64,000 nt of DNA. Source: Puccinellia tenuiflora (Eukaryota > Streptophyta > Magnoliopsida > Poales > Poaceae). The stretch is taken from NCBI GenBank assembly GCA_012064385.1, contig QRDG01000400.1, positions 145,131-209,130 on the forward strand. Direction: 5' to 3'. Position numbers and translations under genes: made by a program. The first letter of the stretch is position 1. The number at the start of each line of letters is the position of its first letter. The notes beneath the pieces were generated by a model. It was not told the DNA's origin. It did no database searches and saw only the letters and a program-made list of their open reading frames with translations. This document shows positions 1-9,399 of this stretch, piece after piece.

Positions 1-1
1 T

Positions 2-50
<49 letters not shown>
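1..50. repeat. (TA)n microsatellite, left flank of element A
   Basis: A run of about 24 TA units opens the window. It directly abuts the 5' end of the element at 51-1841, which has a matching (TA)n run on its other side. I read it as the insertion target of that element. Confidence 0.9.
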
Positions 51-52
<2 letters not shown>

Positions 53-1840
53 TGCTATTCTGGAACTAGTTCTAGAATAACTATTCTGTAACCACTTCTG
101 AACTTCTCTCGCAATGTTGATGAACTTCATTTAATGGTAATATGAACTTCCTGACGGAACACACTGATTCTCCACCTTCGCCGGAAATTTTTTTAGTGCG
201 ATTTTTGATCCGCTTATCGGAATGATGCATATGATATACCGTTGGATAGCTATCGAAATTACGAAACTTTTTCATGTTCACGGGTTTTCGAAATTAGTTA
301 CGGTTTTTAAAGAATTTCATATATACGAGCACTTTTTTTCGCGACCGTACAGTGTTTTGGTCGCTATTTTCAAACCGTTAATCGGATTGACGCAAATGAT
401 ACGCCGTTGGAAAGCTATGAAAAAGCCGCAACTTTGTTATCTCACGCACGTTTTCGAAATTCCTTACGGTTTAAGAGCAGTTTTAAATATACATAATTCT
501 GTTGTTTTATAATTCTCGTTTTTTCTGAACTTCCCACTTCGCATCTGTGAACTTCTTCTGAACACATAAGTGAACTTCTTCACGGAGCACCAGATGAACG
601 CTCTCCATCATGTTTCCGACTTGTTTCATTTTTTTGACCTGTTTGGTTTTCGTAACTGGATCATTTCTGAACTGCGCTAGTTAAGGAAGTGAACTTCTAT
701 CGGATACGTAAGTGAACTCGAGGCGACGAAAATGAACTTCTGAACTTTGTGACAACAGATTGTGAACTTCTATTTTCACGCTGATAAACTGAAAACATTT
801 TAGCGACAAAAAAGTGAACTCCGCGCATTACATAAACTGAACTTGTTCGAACAAAAAAATGAACTTCGCAACCACGTCACATTTTTTTGCACACGAGAAC
901 ATCATGTGCACCAACTACATGTAGCACAAACTTCACAGACTCGTTGCAACACGAGGGGAGGTCCAGTGCTGCTCTGGTTCGAGTCAAGCTCGGGAACTAC
1001 CCGTCAGCGAGCAGGCAGGGGAAACAACCGGACAAGCCACTAGGGAGTGGGGCGCGGCTGCACTCACGTCGGCGAGCAGGGGGGCTACACTCCCGTCGGC
1101 GAGCAGGGGGGCCCCGGAGGCGGCGTGATGAGGTTCTCCCTGCCGGCGTGCGGCGGATTTGGGGGTCATCTCGGGGGGCGCTGCACGGGACGGAGGTCGG
1201 GGACCCTCCCAGAGAGGAGCGCGGTGGAGGTCGAGGGTCCTCCCGACCGGTGGTGCGTGGAGCAGAGGGGTGGCCGGCGGCGCGCGGAGCGGAGGTTCGA
1301 GGGGTGCGGCGGAGGTGGGGCCCCTCCTGGGCAGCGCGGAGCGGGAGTCGGGGACCCTCCCGTGGAGGCACGAGGCGGAGGTCAGGGCCCTCCCGGCCGG
1401 CGCAGGGCGGACTTCGGTGATCCTCCCGGGGAGGAACGGGGGCGGAGGTCGGGGGCCCTCCCGGGAGAGGCGTGCGGCGGAGGACAGGGCACGGCGGCGT
1501 CGCATGAGTGGAGCGTGGCGCGCCTGGTGGATTGCGGCGGCGCGAGAGGTGTGGGGAGGGCAGCGGCCGCGCGCGAGGTGGATGGAGGGCGGCGGTGCGC
1601 GGGGTGGTGGATCGCCGGCGGTGGGTCGATCCGGTTTCGGGAGGGCAGTTTGATATTTGGATCATGGGTATGGGTGCCTGGTAGGTGGTGGGTGGGGTCG
1701 TGGGGATCAGGCTCGATTCCGGGTGGGTTTTTATTTTTTTTTGGATGGTTCGGTCAGTTGTTTCTGGATCGGATCGGGGTGAGAAGGTGATTAGGAGGGG
1801 TTCTAGAATAGCTATTAAGGGGGGTTGCAGAATAGTCCTG

Positions 1841-1841
<1 letters not shown>
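51..1841 (+). mobile_element. TA-microsatellite-flanked non-autonomous element, copy A
   Basis: About 1.79 kb lying between two pure (TA)n runs. The ends are built of short palindromes: the left end has GGAACTAGTTC and AGAATAACTATTCT, and the right end has TTCTAGAATAGCTATT and a degenerate copy ending in GTCCTGC. The left third is AT-rich with repeated GTGAACTTC motifs. The right part (about 940-1660) is very G/C-rich with repeated GGAGGTCGGGG-like units. Long open frames overlap on both strands of the G-rich part, but this is what biased composition produces and no domain is recognisable, so I call no gene. Copies B (2239-3960) and C (15330-16372, 5'-truncated) are relatives. The class is uncertain; the microsatellite targeting recalls the rice Micron elements. 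Confidence 0.65.

Positions 1842-1894
<53 letters not shown>
1842..1894. repeat. (TA)n microsatellite between element A and MITE M-A
   Basis: About 26 TA units lie exactly at the junction of two different repeat elements. Confidence 0.9.
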
Positions 1895-1897
<3 letters not shown>

Positions 1898-2238
1898 GAA
1901 TAAGTTATTCTACACCCACCCCATAGTTTCTAAACCGTAAATGATTATTACGTCACGTAAATTTTGTATTACCTCGTAAGTCAAGGAGAACGTAAGAAAA
2001 TATCGACATGACGTAAAACTTTTTTTTACGTGACGTAAAAAAAGATGTCGTAAAATATGCATTTTTTTATGGTTTTTACACTGTTATGACTCATAAAATT
2101 GCATTTTTTATGTCAATTTTCATTGTGGGTCAATATGAATGTAATTATTTGTATATCAAAAAGAAATTCGAAATAAAAGAAAGTAAAAGAAACTTAGGGT
2201 GCAAAATAAGTATTATGCACCCTGGGTGCTGAATAGGG
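1895..2238 (-). mobile_element. TA-microsatellite MITE (copy M-A)
   Basis: A non-coding element of about 344 bp. The left end begins GTAGAATAAGTTATTCTAC followed by ACCC. The right end reads GGGTGCAAAATAAGTATTA and then CACCCTGGGTGCTGAATAGGG. It is the reverse-orientation relative of the element at 4018-4390, with which it shares terminal inverted repeats of about 45 bp and an interior rich in TTACGTGACGTAAA motifs. Its right side abuts element B directly, with no TA run left between them. Confidence 0.7.
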
Positions 2239-3960
2239 TCTGTTATTCTGGAACTAGTTCTAGAATAGCTATTCTGGAACCACTTCTGAACTTTCCTCGC
2301 AATGTTGATGAATTTCATTTAATGATAATGTGAACTTTCTGACAGAACAGACTGATTCTCCACCTTCACAGGAAAATTTTCTATTGCGATTTTTGATCCG
2401 CTTATCGGAATGATGCATGTGATATACCGTTGGATAGCTATGGAAATTACGAAATTTTTTCATTTTCACGGGTTTCCGAAATTAGTTACGGTTTTTAAAG
2501 AATTTCAAATATACTAACACTATTTTCGCGTCCGTACCGTATTTTGGTCGCCATTTTCAAACTGTTTATCGGATTGATACAAATGATATGCCGTTGGAAA
2601 GCTATGAAAAAGCCGCAACTTTGTTATCTCACGCACTTTTTCGAAATTCCTTACGGTTTAAGAGCAATTTTAAATATACATAATTCTGTTATATTAGAAT
2701 TCTCGTTTTTTCTGAACTTCCCACTTCACAACACTGAACTTCTTCCGAACACATAAGTGAACTTCTTCACGGAGCACCAGAAGCATGTTCTCCGTCATGT
2801 TTTTGACTTCTTTGATTTTTTTTGACCTGTTTGAGTTTCGTACTCGAACCATTTCTGAATTCGCTCGTCACGAAAGTGAATTTCTTCGGAGACGTAAGTG
2901 AATTTTTTCTGGACTTTCTCGCTGTTTGTAAGTGAACTTCGACTTTATAGCCATTTTGCAACAACTAGCAGCAATCTTGCCATTCATCGGACGCTCGTCA
3001 AAGGAATGATTGCCGGTGACGGCCACCGCTAACATCTGTCGGTATGTGCGTGAGTTGTTCCTAGTTGCAGGGCGTGGAAGCTTAGAGCCGATCTAGATAC
3101 AGTTCATAGAGTTGGAAGGGGAGGATATGCCGCTTCATACGACTGCTTGTGTGGGCAGTGGTGACACAGAGTCGAACTGAACTTCACATGATGAGTAAAC
3201 TAAACCTGAGCCTAGCACCGAACTGAACTTCTCAGAAGCAGTACACCACCATAGCAGCCACAGTTTGTGCGTGGCGGGCCGGCTCTCCCGAAGACGACGG
3301 CGCAAGAGCACGGCGACGGGGCCGGAGGATCTACCGGCCGCCGGCGGCGCTCGATCTACAGGGGAGGACGGCGGAGGAGATCCGGGTCTCCGGGGAGGTC
3401 GCCTGCTGGTAGGAGGTACGGACGGCCGCGCGTGGAGGTCTCAAGTCGCGCCCACCGGAGTCCACTCTGTGCGGCGGAAGGGCCCGATGCTGGAGGTGAA
3501 GCCCTCCCAGGGCGGCGCGGAGGAGGTCGGGTCCCTCCGGTGGCGATCTACAGAGGTCGGGTCAGCCGGGCGACGCGCTGCTCAGGTCAGGACGGCGCGG
3601 AGGAGGTAGGGGCCCTCCAGGGCATTGCACGGCGGAGCTCGGGGGCCCTCCCGAGCCAAGCGCCTGGGTTCCCGCTGGAGGGGGAGGGGACGACAGTCGG
3701 TGGAGGTGAACCGCGCGCGCTCGCGGTGGCACGCCGGCTGGGGTGGGGTGGGGCGGGGCGGTGGCCGGTGGCCATGTACTGGTGGGGAGTTGGGCATCGG
3801 GAGGGCAGCAGGTTAGCGGGGGTTGTAGAGGAAGAAGGTGGGCCGGGTCGGGGGTGGGGTTGACCGGTTCGGTTTTAGTTTGTTTCTTAACGTGGGGTGC
3901 CAGGGTTCTAGAATAGCTATTCTAGAACCTCTTAAGGGTGGTTCTAGAATAGTCCTGCTC
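2239..3960 (+). mobile_element. TA-microsatellite-flanked non-autonomous element, copy B
   Basis: About 1.72 kb, homologous to copy A across the AT-rich left part (2240-2900 against 60-800) and at both termini. The right end carries a perfect 26 bp palindrome at 3904-3929 (half-site GGTTCTAGAATAG), then GTCCTGC and a (CT)n(TA)n tract. The G/C-rich interior (3265-3863) has open frames on both strands, which I take as compositional. From 2920 onward this copy is repeated at 15330-16372. The element runs uninterrupted through 2920, so this copy is probably the source of the later duplicate. Confidence 0.65.
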
Positions 3961-3975
3961 TCTCTCTCTCTCTCA

Positions 3976-4017
<42 letters not shown>
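3957..4017. repeat. (CT)n(TA)n compound microsatellite
   Basis: A CT run followed by a TA run separates the end of element B from the next MITE. The same tract is longer in the duplicate (16370-16448), the expected behaviour of a slippage-prone repeat. Confidence 0.9.
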
Positions 4018-4018
<1 letters not shown>

Positions 4019-4384
4019 AACCCTATTCAGCACCCAGGGTGCTGAAAAGTTATTTTGCACCCAACATAATATTACGTTATTATATTTAGAAATTTATGTT
4101 TTATATACAAATAATTATATTCATATTGACCACAACAACAAAAAATCGACATAAAAATAGGTTTTTCCGGTCATTATAGTGTAAAAAACACCAAAAATAC
4201 GTAATTTACGTTATATTTTTTTACGCCACGTAAACAAAAGTTCTTACGTCATGTCTATATTTTTTTATTTTCTTCTAGACTGTCAAGGAAAGACAAAATT
4301 TACGTGACGTAAAAATCTTATATGGTTTGAGAGAAACAGGGTGGGTGTAGAATAACTATTCTGCACCCTGGGTGTCAAATAGCG

Positions 4385-4390
<6 letters not shown>
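4018..4390 (+). mobile_element. TA-microsatellite MITE (copy M-B)
   Basis: A 373 bp element with (TA)n on both sides. The left end contains the palindrome TTCAGCACCCAGGGTGCTGA followed by AAAGTTATTTTGCACCC. The right end contains TAGAATAACTATTCTGCACC followed by CTGGGTGTCAAATAGCGCT. Reverse-complementing the right end gives an imperfect inverted repeat of about 45 bp with the left. There is no coding capacity. It resembles rice Micron-type elements in being bounded by microsatellite. Confidence 0.75.

Positions 4391-4443
<53 letters not shown>
4391..4443. repeat. (TA)n microsatellite, right flank of MITE M-B
   Basis: About 26 TA units immediately follow the MITE terminus. Confidence 0.9.
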
Positions 4444-4448
<5 letters not shown>

Positions 4449-4453
4449 ATATA

Positions 4454-4541
4454 CTCTTTCCGTCCGAAAAAGGATGTCATTAGTGTCTAGATACATTCAA
4501 CTTTAGACAAAGAAATGACATCCTTTTGGGACGGAGGTAGT
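4454..4541. mobile_element. Stowaway-like MITE
   Basis: An 88 bp element with ends CTCTTTCCGTCCGAAAAAGG and its inverted partner ending GGGACGGAGGTAG. The TIRs fold into an almost complete hairpin. It is repeated in the duplicate at 16885-16973. Confidence 0.8.
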
Positions 4542-4548
4542 AGATAGA

Positions 4549-4915
4549 TTAAGAGAAGATTATCAGTGCCTCCTTCAACATCAGCGGTACATCACAGCAC
4601 AATGCTTCCATACCCTGCATATCTGTATGCGAGAATGTCAAAGTGTTGGTAAGCATGCACTGATGCACGGCAGAAATACTACCACTGCTACCAATCATTG
4701 TCTCGGACGACAAAAACTGAAGCCTTTTGTAATAAAAAAGCCTTTCAGAAATAAAAAAACTGGAGCTCACTCATCTTCCTCGCGTGCATGCCTCGCCATC
4801 CACCGAGGCTCCCGAGATCGACTTGATCATTGTTGGATTCATGCCCTATCACGGTTGATGGCAATCCTGATGACGGCTGTCCAGACAGGCCACATTATTT
4901 CACACCAATGGACTT
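4549..4915 (-). pseudogene. Fragment of an unrecognised gene, member 1
   Basis: Two stretches look like exons of a minus-strand gene. One, preceded by the acceptor-like CTCGCATACAG, reads MQGMEALCCDVPLMLKEALI. The other, near 4771-4900, reads SGQPSSGLPS, a short variable stretch, QVDLGS and then GGWRG. The diverged relative at 9400-10600 has the same reading with mostly conservative changes (A/T, V/L, V/M) on the minus strand, while the plus-strand readings change radically. I therefore favour the minus strand as coding. I do not recognise the family. The exact duplicate is at 16982-17348. Confidence 0.4.
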
Positions 4916-5665
4916 GATTGAGCTTCTAGTCTTTGTACTAGTTCCGGCTGGGATAGCTAGCTGGCAAGTTAGAATTGCTTAGCCGTATGGGACCTAAGAC
5001 TAGGAGATCATGACGAATCAGTTAGCCTGTTTAGAAAAGTTTGGTGTGAGTTGTGATAGGTGCAGGATCAAAGTTGAGTCTGTGTCGAGTTAGCACAGCT
5101 TGGTCATGCGTGTATATAAGCACCCAAGTCGCTGTGTTTTGTAATATTGAGAGAAATCTTTACATACATACATACATATATATATTATATATATATATAT
5201 AAAGAGTTGCTTCTACCAAATTTTTCGTCCAACTTTTATATTATCCTTATTTTTCAAACATAATTACAAACACTGCCACCGCTTTAGTCAAAACCGGTTC
5301 ACAACAATACGAAACGTTTTTTCTTCGCGTGTGCGTTGCATCTAGGATTTGGGTCCAGATAGAAGGCCGCGGGTACTGGATCAATGGATGACGCTTCATT
5401 GGGGTTCTACTCCTCTTCGCAGGTGCTGCTGGTGCGCAAGGCAGATGATCCACGCGCCCATGCCCAGCCCCCGGTTCCACGCCGCCGGAAGGTGCATGCA
5501 CGTCTCCCAGTTCTCCCGCCGCCTGAAGGTGCCCGTGGTCTTACCGTCACACTTGGCCAGGAGCAGGCTGCTCGTTGTAGGAGGCCGCCATAGCCCCTAT
5601 CTACAGGTCGGGCGACGGGTTCCCGGCCGCTGGCCGGTGTCCGTCGTCTTGCCCCTGCGCCTTGC

Positions 5666-6114
5666 CAGGAACGGTGACGAGGTTAGGGCTCGGCAAATCC
5701 CTGGGTCGAGTACCCCGGGTTGATTGAAGGGGAGGAAGATGAACGTTGGTGATCACGACGGCTAACAGGGGGCGATTTACCCAGGTTCAGGCTCCCGGAG
5801 GATAACACCCTACTCCTGCTTGTATGGAATTATGATCAAGGTGGCTACAATGGCGAGATGGCAATCTCGCTAGGGTTTAACTGGCGGCTATGAGCTGGTG
5901 TTCGCTAGTTGCTTCGTTGCCCTAGACGAGGGACCCTCCCAGCCTTTATATGATAGGCTGGGTCTCGGGTGAACGGTGCTGATGGCACGTACAGGATGAT
6001 CAAGCTGATGACCTAACGGCGACTACCTTGGGCCGCACATCATCCTTCTTGGGCCTTCCTTGGCGTGACCCAGGTACCACCACCGTGGGGTACTCGAAAG
6101 GTAACCCCACAACA
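5666..6114 (-). mobile_element. Partial 3' LTR of a minus-strand gypsy element
   Basis: On the minus strand the LTR begins TGTTGTGGGGTTACC at 6114, immediately after a polypurine tract read from 6115-6127 (ACTCGGGGGCTAC). It contains the GATTTACCCAGGTTC block also found in the LTR at 35655-36215, so the two are related families in the same orientation. The other end of this LTR is missing because the duplicated block joins at 5665. Confidence 0.7.
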
Positions 6115-7070
6115 GTAGCCCCCGAGTGCTTAGTCGAATCGTAGAGTCGGGTAAAGGACTCCTTCCTTCCGGGCACGCCACCAGGTTCCTGAAAGGAACA
6201 AATAAAATGGTTGACTCCGGCCGTTCAGGGCTTATGGAGGATTTCTTAGCCGAAACCTCGACTGCAGGGTGAAAACTGCGAGTGTTGTTCTGATCGGTGA
6301 TTTTTCGACTCCGATTGTTCTGAGTCATTCGGGAGCGCGAACAGCGCTCCCGATGGGAGTAGCCCCCGAGATTAAGCTGAATTGCTTGCAATTGAGGTTA
6401 AACTCAATTTTTCCTTCAGTCGAAAAGCCCGCTCCCGATGGGAGTGAAGAAGTGACTCGAATTGACGGAGTCGCAACTTGCTTTGCATGACTTACTTTGT
6501 ACTCGGCCGGTTTGGCTTACTGCTTTAAGTTTACTCAGCTCATGGAGCTTACTGTATTTCTTGTGCAGTCGAATGGACTTGTCGAGTCGACTCAGCTTTT
6601 AGAGCTTACTGTATTTTTGTTGCACTCGAATGAACTGTCCGGGTGCTCCATCAGCCCATTGGCTTACCACGCCTCCGCAGATGACGTCAGTGCTGATGTT
6701 TTCGGCGTGCTCTGCGTCCGATGGGACGTGACATGGTGGTCCCAGTGCCAGCATTGACTGATCTGACCGTTGGGCGCGAACTTTTCGCGGCGTGATGAAG
6801 ACGCCTCGATTCCCGCGCGTAGTGGGCGGCGTGGGCGGCGACGGTTGGCATCTCTGCGCGACGCGTGGACGGCCAGATGCTGTCTCGAATTGCCGCTTCG
6901 TGGAGGACGGCCAGGATGAACTGACCCCGCGGTATATATTTTTCACCGCGGTGGGGAACAGTTCACGCCTTCCTCATTTCGCCGCCATCTCCACTGCTTT
7001 CTCCTCCATTGCTGCTCTTGCGCCCAGTTCTCCAGAGCTCTCTCCACTGCCAGTTTCTTCTCCACCCATC
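6115..7070. other. Gypsy internal region and promoter/leader of the antisense gene
   Basis: There is no minus-strand pol coding here. The stretch lies between the 3' LTR and an antisense gene that reads on the plus strand. 6933-6939 is TATATAT, framed by inverted CCGCGG/CACCGCGG, and lies about 130 bp before the first ATG. This suggests that the antisense gene has its own promoter. Confidence 0.5.
6933..6939 (+). promoter_or_regulatory. TATA box of the antisense gene
   Basis: TATATAT sits 132 bases before the ATG at 7071 and is followed by a C/T-rich leader typical of plant 5' untranslated regions. It is bounded by a short GC-rich inverted repeat. Confidence 0.45.
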
Positions 7071-7403
7071 ATGAGCAAGGTCACGATGAAGAGGGGAAAG
7101 TCTGCCGCCGGCGCCGTCGCCGCCACCGAGGCTGGCGTGATGAAGAAGCCCGAGGGCGACTGGACGAAATCGTCGGTGAAGAAGGCCGATCTTGAGGGCC
7201 TCCGCGCGCACGGGCTGCTGCCGCCGGCGGACCAGGCGGCGGTGCGCGCTCCAGGGAAGGTGCAAAACATACTCGCAATGCCAGCACCGACCAAGCTTCA
7301 TGAAGTGCAACGCCTGGCCGTGTTTGCAGGTCGGGCGAGACGACCGCCATGGCCCTTGTGTGCAGCTCGGCGAGACGACCTCCATGGCACCTATGTCGGG
7401 TGA
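7071..7403 (+). pseudogene. 5' part of gypsy antisense gene (Transposase_28-like)
   Basis: The ATG at 7071 opens a frame with a basic N-terminus (MSKVTMKRGKSAAG) and then KKADLEGLRAHGLLPPAD. This resembles the start of the plant proteins filed as 'putative gypsy type transposon' (Transposase_28), which are common in gypsy elements of grasses. The frame is convincing to about 7260, where similarity to that pattern stops; the tail to 7403 looks unrelated. The gene runs opposite to the retrotransposon and lies just inside its 3' LTR, the same arrangement as at 27454-28617. Family assignment is from pattern memory. Any function in the element is unknown. Confidence 0.55.
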
Positions 7404-8371
7404 TGGCATATCACCCACCACTCTCCTCACTTATACTTCTCCCGTGCTATATGTCTGGCGGGCGCGTGCGAAGGCCGCGGTGGCGAGTAGCTGGGCCGTG
7501 TAGATAGCAGTGGCCATACGTGCAGATAATCTGGGCACCTCTATGCTAGGAAGCTAAACCTCTATGTGACACGCGAATTTCGTCCATTAATTTCCCTTTG
7601 GACCTGAAAGATGTACTGCTGTTGCGCATGATTTCACGGTGATGATTTCAGGCAGGAAGACAGTCACATCAATGGCTCGTTTGTTGTTCGTGGATGGATA
7701 CTTATAGATTCAGGAAACCGCCAGTAAACTAAGTGGATCGAGTTGGTGATGATGCAGTCTGAAATTCCCAATTGCCACCTTGATGCTCTGAGCAATCCCC
7801 TTTTTTCGATAAAGCTAAGCAATCTACTTGCAGCGTACATGATGTTCAGTGTGAGGATCCGGTGAATATTCTACTGCTGATCATAGTTGAATGTTACTGT
7901 GAAACATGAGGATGACTCTGTTAAAGATGATGATCGAGTCACATCCACTTCTGCATCTGCATCTGTTTTTATTGTTTTGGGATTCAGTCAGCGGCTCGGA
8001 AAAAATAACTACGCTGAGCTGGAGTGTGCAGGTCAAAAACTAGGTAAACAAATTATCACGGTGGTGCTACTTCTCTGGTATATCTTCCAAACTGATTCAT
8101 ACAGTACATCTTATGAGTTGAGTGTGTGTTCTTCGAAAAATTCTAATTATGTTTGAACTTTGTCCAGGTGAGTTGAGGCAGATAAGAAGGGCTGAAATTG
8201 AAAATAATCGCAGTTGTGATTGCAAAAAAATATTACTCCCAGGACATGCTTGACGTGACATGCACATTTTTACTTTGATGTTCATCATGAGTACTCCTAA
8301 AACATTTTGCACGAACTATTAATGTGTTTTGCACATACAATTCACACTAAATTTAATACACAACAATATTT
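7404..8371. other. No recognisable gene
   Basis: Mixed-composition DNA with only short, unsupported open frames. It may be the interior of the Helitron-like element whose end lies at 8372-8403, but I could not find a matching 5' terminus. Confidence 0.5.
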
Positions 8372-8403
8372 TTTCCGTTGCAACGTACGGGCATTAGTGC
8401 TAG
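8372..8403 (+). mobile_element. Possible Helitron 3' terminus
   Basis: CCGTTGCAACGTACGGGC, containing the palindrome CGTTGCAACG, lies about ten bases before CTAG, which is followed by T. This fits the 3' end rule for Helitrons (hairpin, short spacer, CTRR, insertion before T) and matches a terminus common in grasses. The stem is short and no 5' end was identified. Confidence 0.45.
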
Positions 8404-8510
8404 TAAAAATAAAAATTAGAGGGTGCGGCACGTATCCCTGACCACGAATTTATCGTGTTCGTGTGTTGGTGTTTATTGATGTGATCGATCCGTCGGAGCA
8501 TCCCAACATT

Positions 8511-8717
8511 AAAAGCCCAGCGAAACCGACAATAATCACAATGCCTGATCTAACATCAACTCCTCCACTTCATCATCTTAGTGTTCTCATGGATCACAAA
8601 CTCAGAATCGCAGCCTCCATATACTACAACTCCACCGCCACCGTATGTAGATCGCCAACTCCTCGTAATACTACTCCCAAACTCTCGTTTGTCCTTGTAT
8701 GTTTTCTCGATTACCAT
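8511..8717 (-). pseudogene. Fragment of the unrecognised gene, member 3
   Basis: About 200 bp clearly homologous to 10251-10449, including the shared stretches AGCGAAACCGAC, TGATCTAACATCAACTC and TTTTCTCGATTA. No intact frame is shared, so this may be leader or intron sequence of the same gene family. Orientation is inferred from member 2. Confidence 0.4.
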
Positions 8718-9099
8718 GGCTGTGACCGTTTTTCCTGTCCGACACGCCCCTTTGGGGGTGTTTTGGAGGGGTGTCGGTGGAGATTCTCTAATAGCCAATC
8801 TTATATAAGAGGTGCTATACAGATGACACTTAAGATCCGATCTTTGTACAACACAAAAGATTAAACCATTCCTGGTTGGCACCAAAGTGCAACATGCGGC
8901 CGGATTTTGCATCGTACAAGAATTGTACAAGGAAAAGTCGTACATGAAGTAATTCCGATCTTATATCTAGCCCTATTTATGAGTGATTAATGGTTCTAAC
9001 TTTTAATGACATGGCAATCTTATATAGCTTGCTACTTCTTATATTATGAACCATGCTCTAGGAGTAAGCAAAAGCGGGTTTCAAAGTCTGTAGTATATA
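8718..9099. other. No recognisable gene
   Basis: AT-rich, low-complexity-poor DNA between a gene fragment and a MITE. I see no coding signal or repeat boundary in it. Confidence 0.4.
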
Positions 9100-9222
9100 C
9101 TCCCTCCGTCTTAAAATAAGTGTCTTAGATTTTTCCAAATACGAATGTATCTAGACGTAAAACATATCTAGATACATCAATATTTATACAAATCAAATAC
9201 ATTTGTTTTGGGACGGAGGGAG
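9100..9222. mobile_element. Stowaway MITE
   Basis: 123 bp with TIRs CTCCCTCCGTCTTAAAATAA and TTTTGGGACGGAGGGAG, flanked on both sides by the TA target duplication. Confidence 0.92.
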
Positions 9223-9399
9223 TATACGACAGCTAGTCCAGTGAAGATGTATTTATGTAAGTGTAACCGCACTAGTAGTTCCCATCATCATCTGTCTACC
9301 ACGCGAGAGCACAACACACACATCTGATCCTGATATATCTAACTTTCTCTGTTACGCTCCCAGAAAAGCTAGCTGCAACGTAGTTGGTCCATTGCGTAT

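Larger units (their letters stand above)
2920..5665. repeat. Segmental duplication, copy 1 (partner 15330-18097)
   Basis: A 2746 bp block that recurs in direct orientation 12.41-12.43 kb downstream with only a few tens of scattered differences. The offset changes from 12410 to about 12432 because a CT/TA tract is longer in copy 2. The block contains the right half of element B, a microsatellite-flanked MITE, a Stowaway MITE and a fragment of an unrecognised gene. Identity starts at CGCTGTTTG and stops abruptly after CGCCTTGC; beyond that copy 1 continues into a gypsy LTR while copy 2 continues into a CACTA transposase frame. The rest of this copy (4916-5665) has no gene I recognise. Confidence 0.93.

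Noticed and set aside
887..1790. Long overlapping open frames on both strands, Arg/Gly/Pro-rich
   Set aside because: They follow from the GGAGG/GGGGTC-rich composition of element A. No domain, no conserved start, and every frame is open to a similar extent. The same holds for 3265-3863 and 15675-16276.
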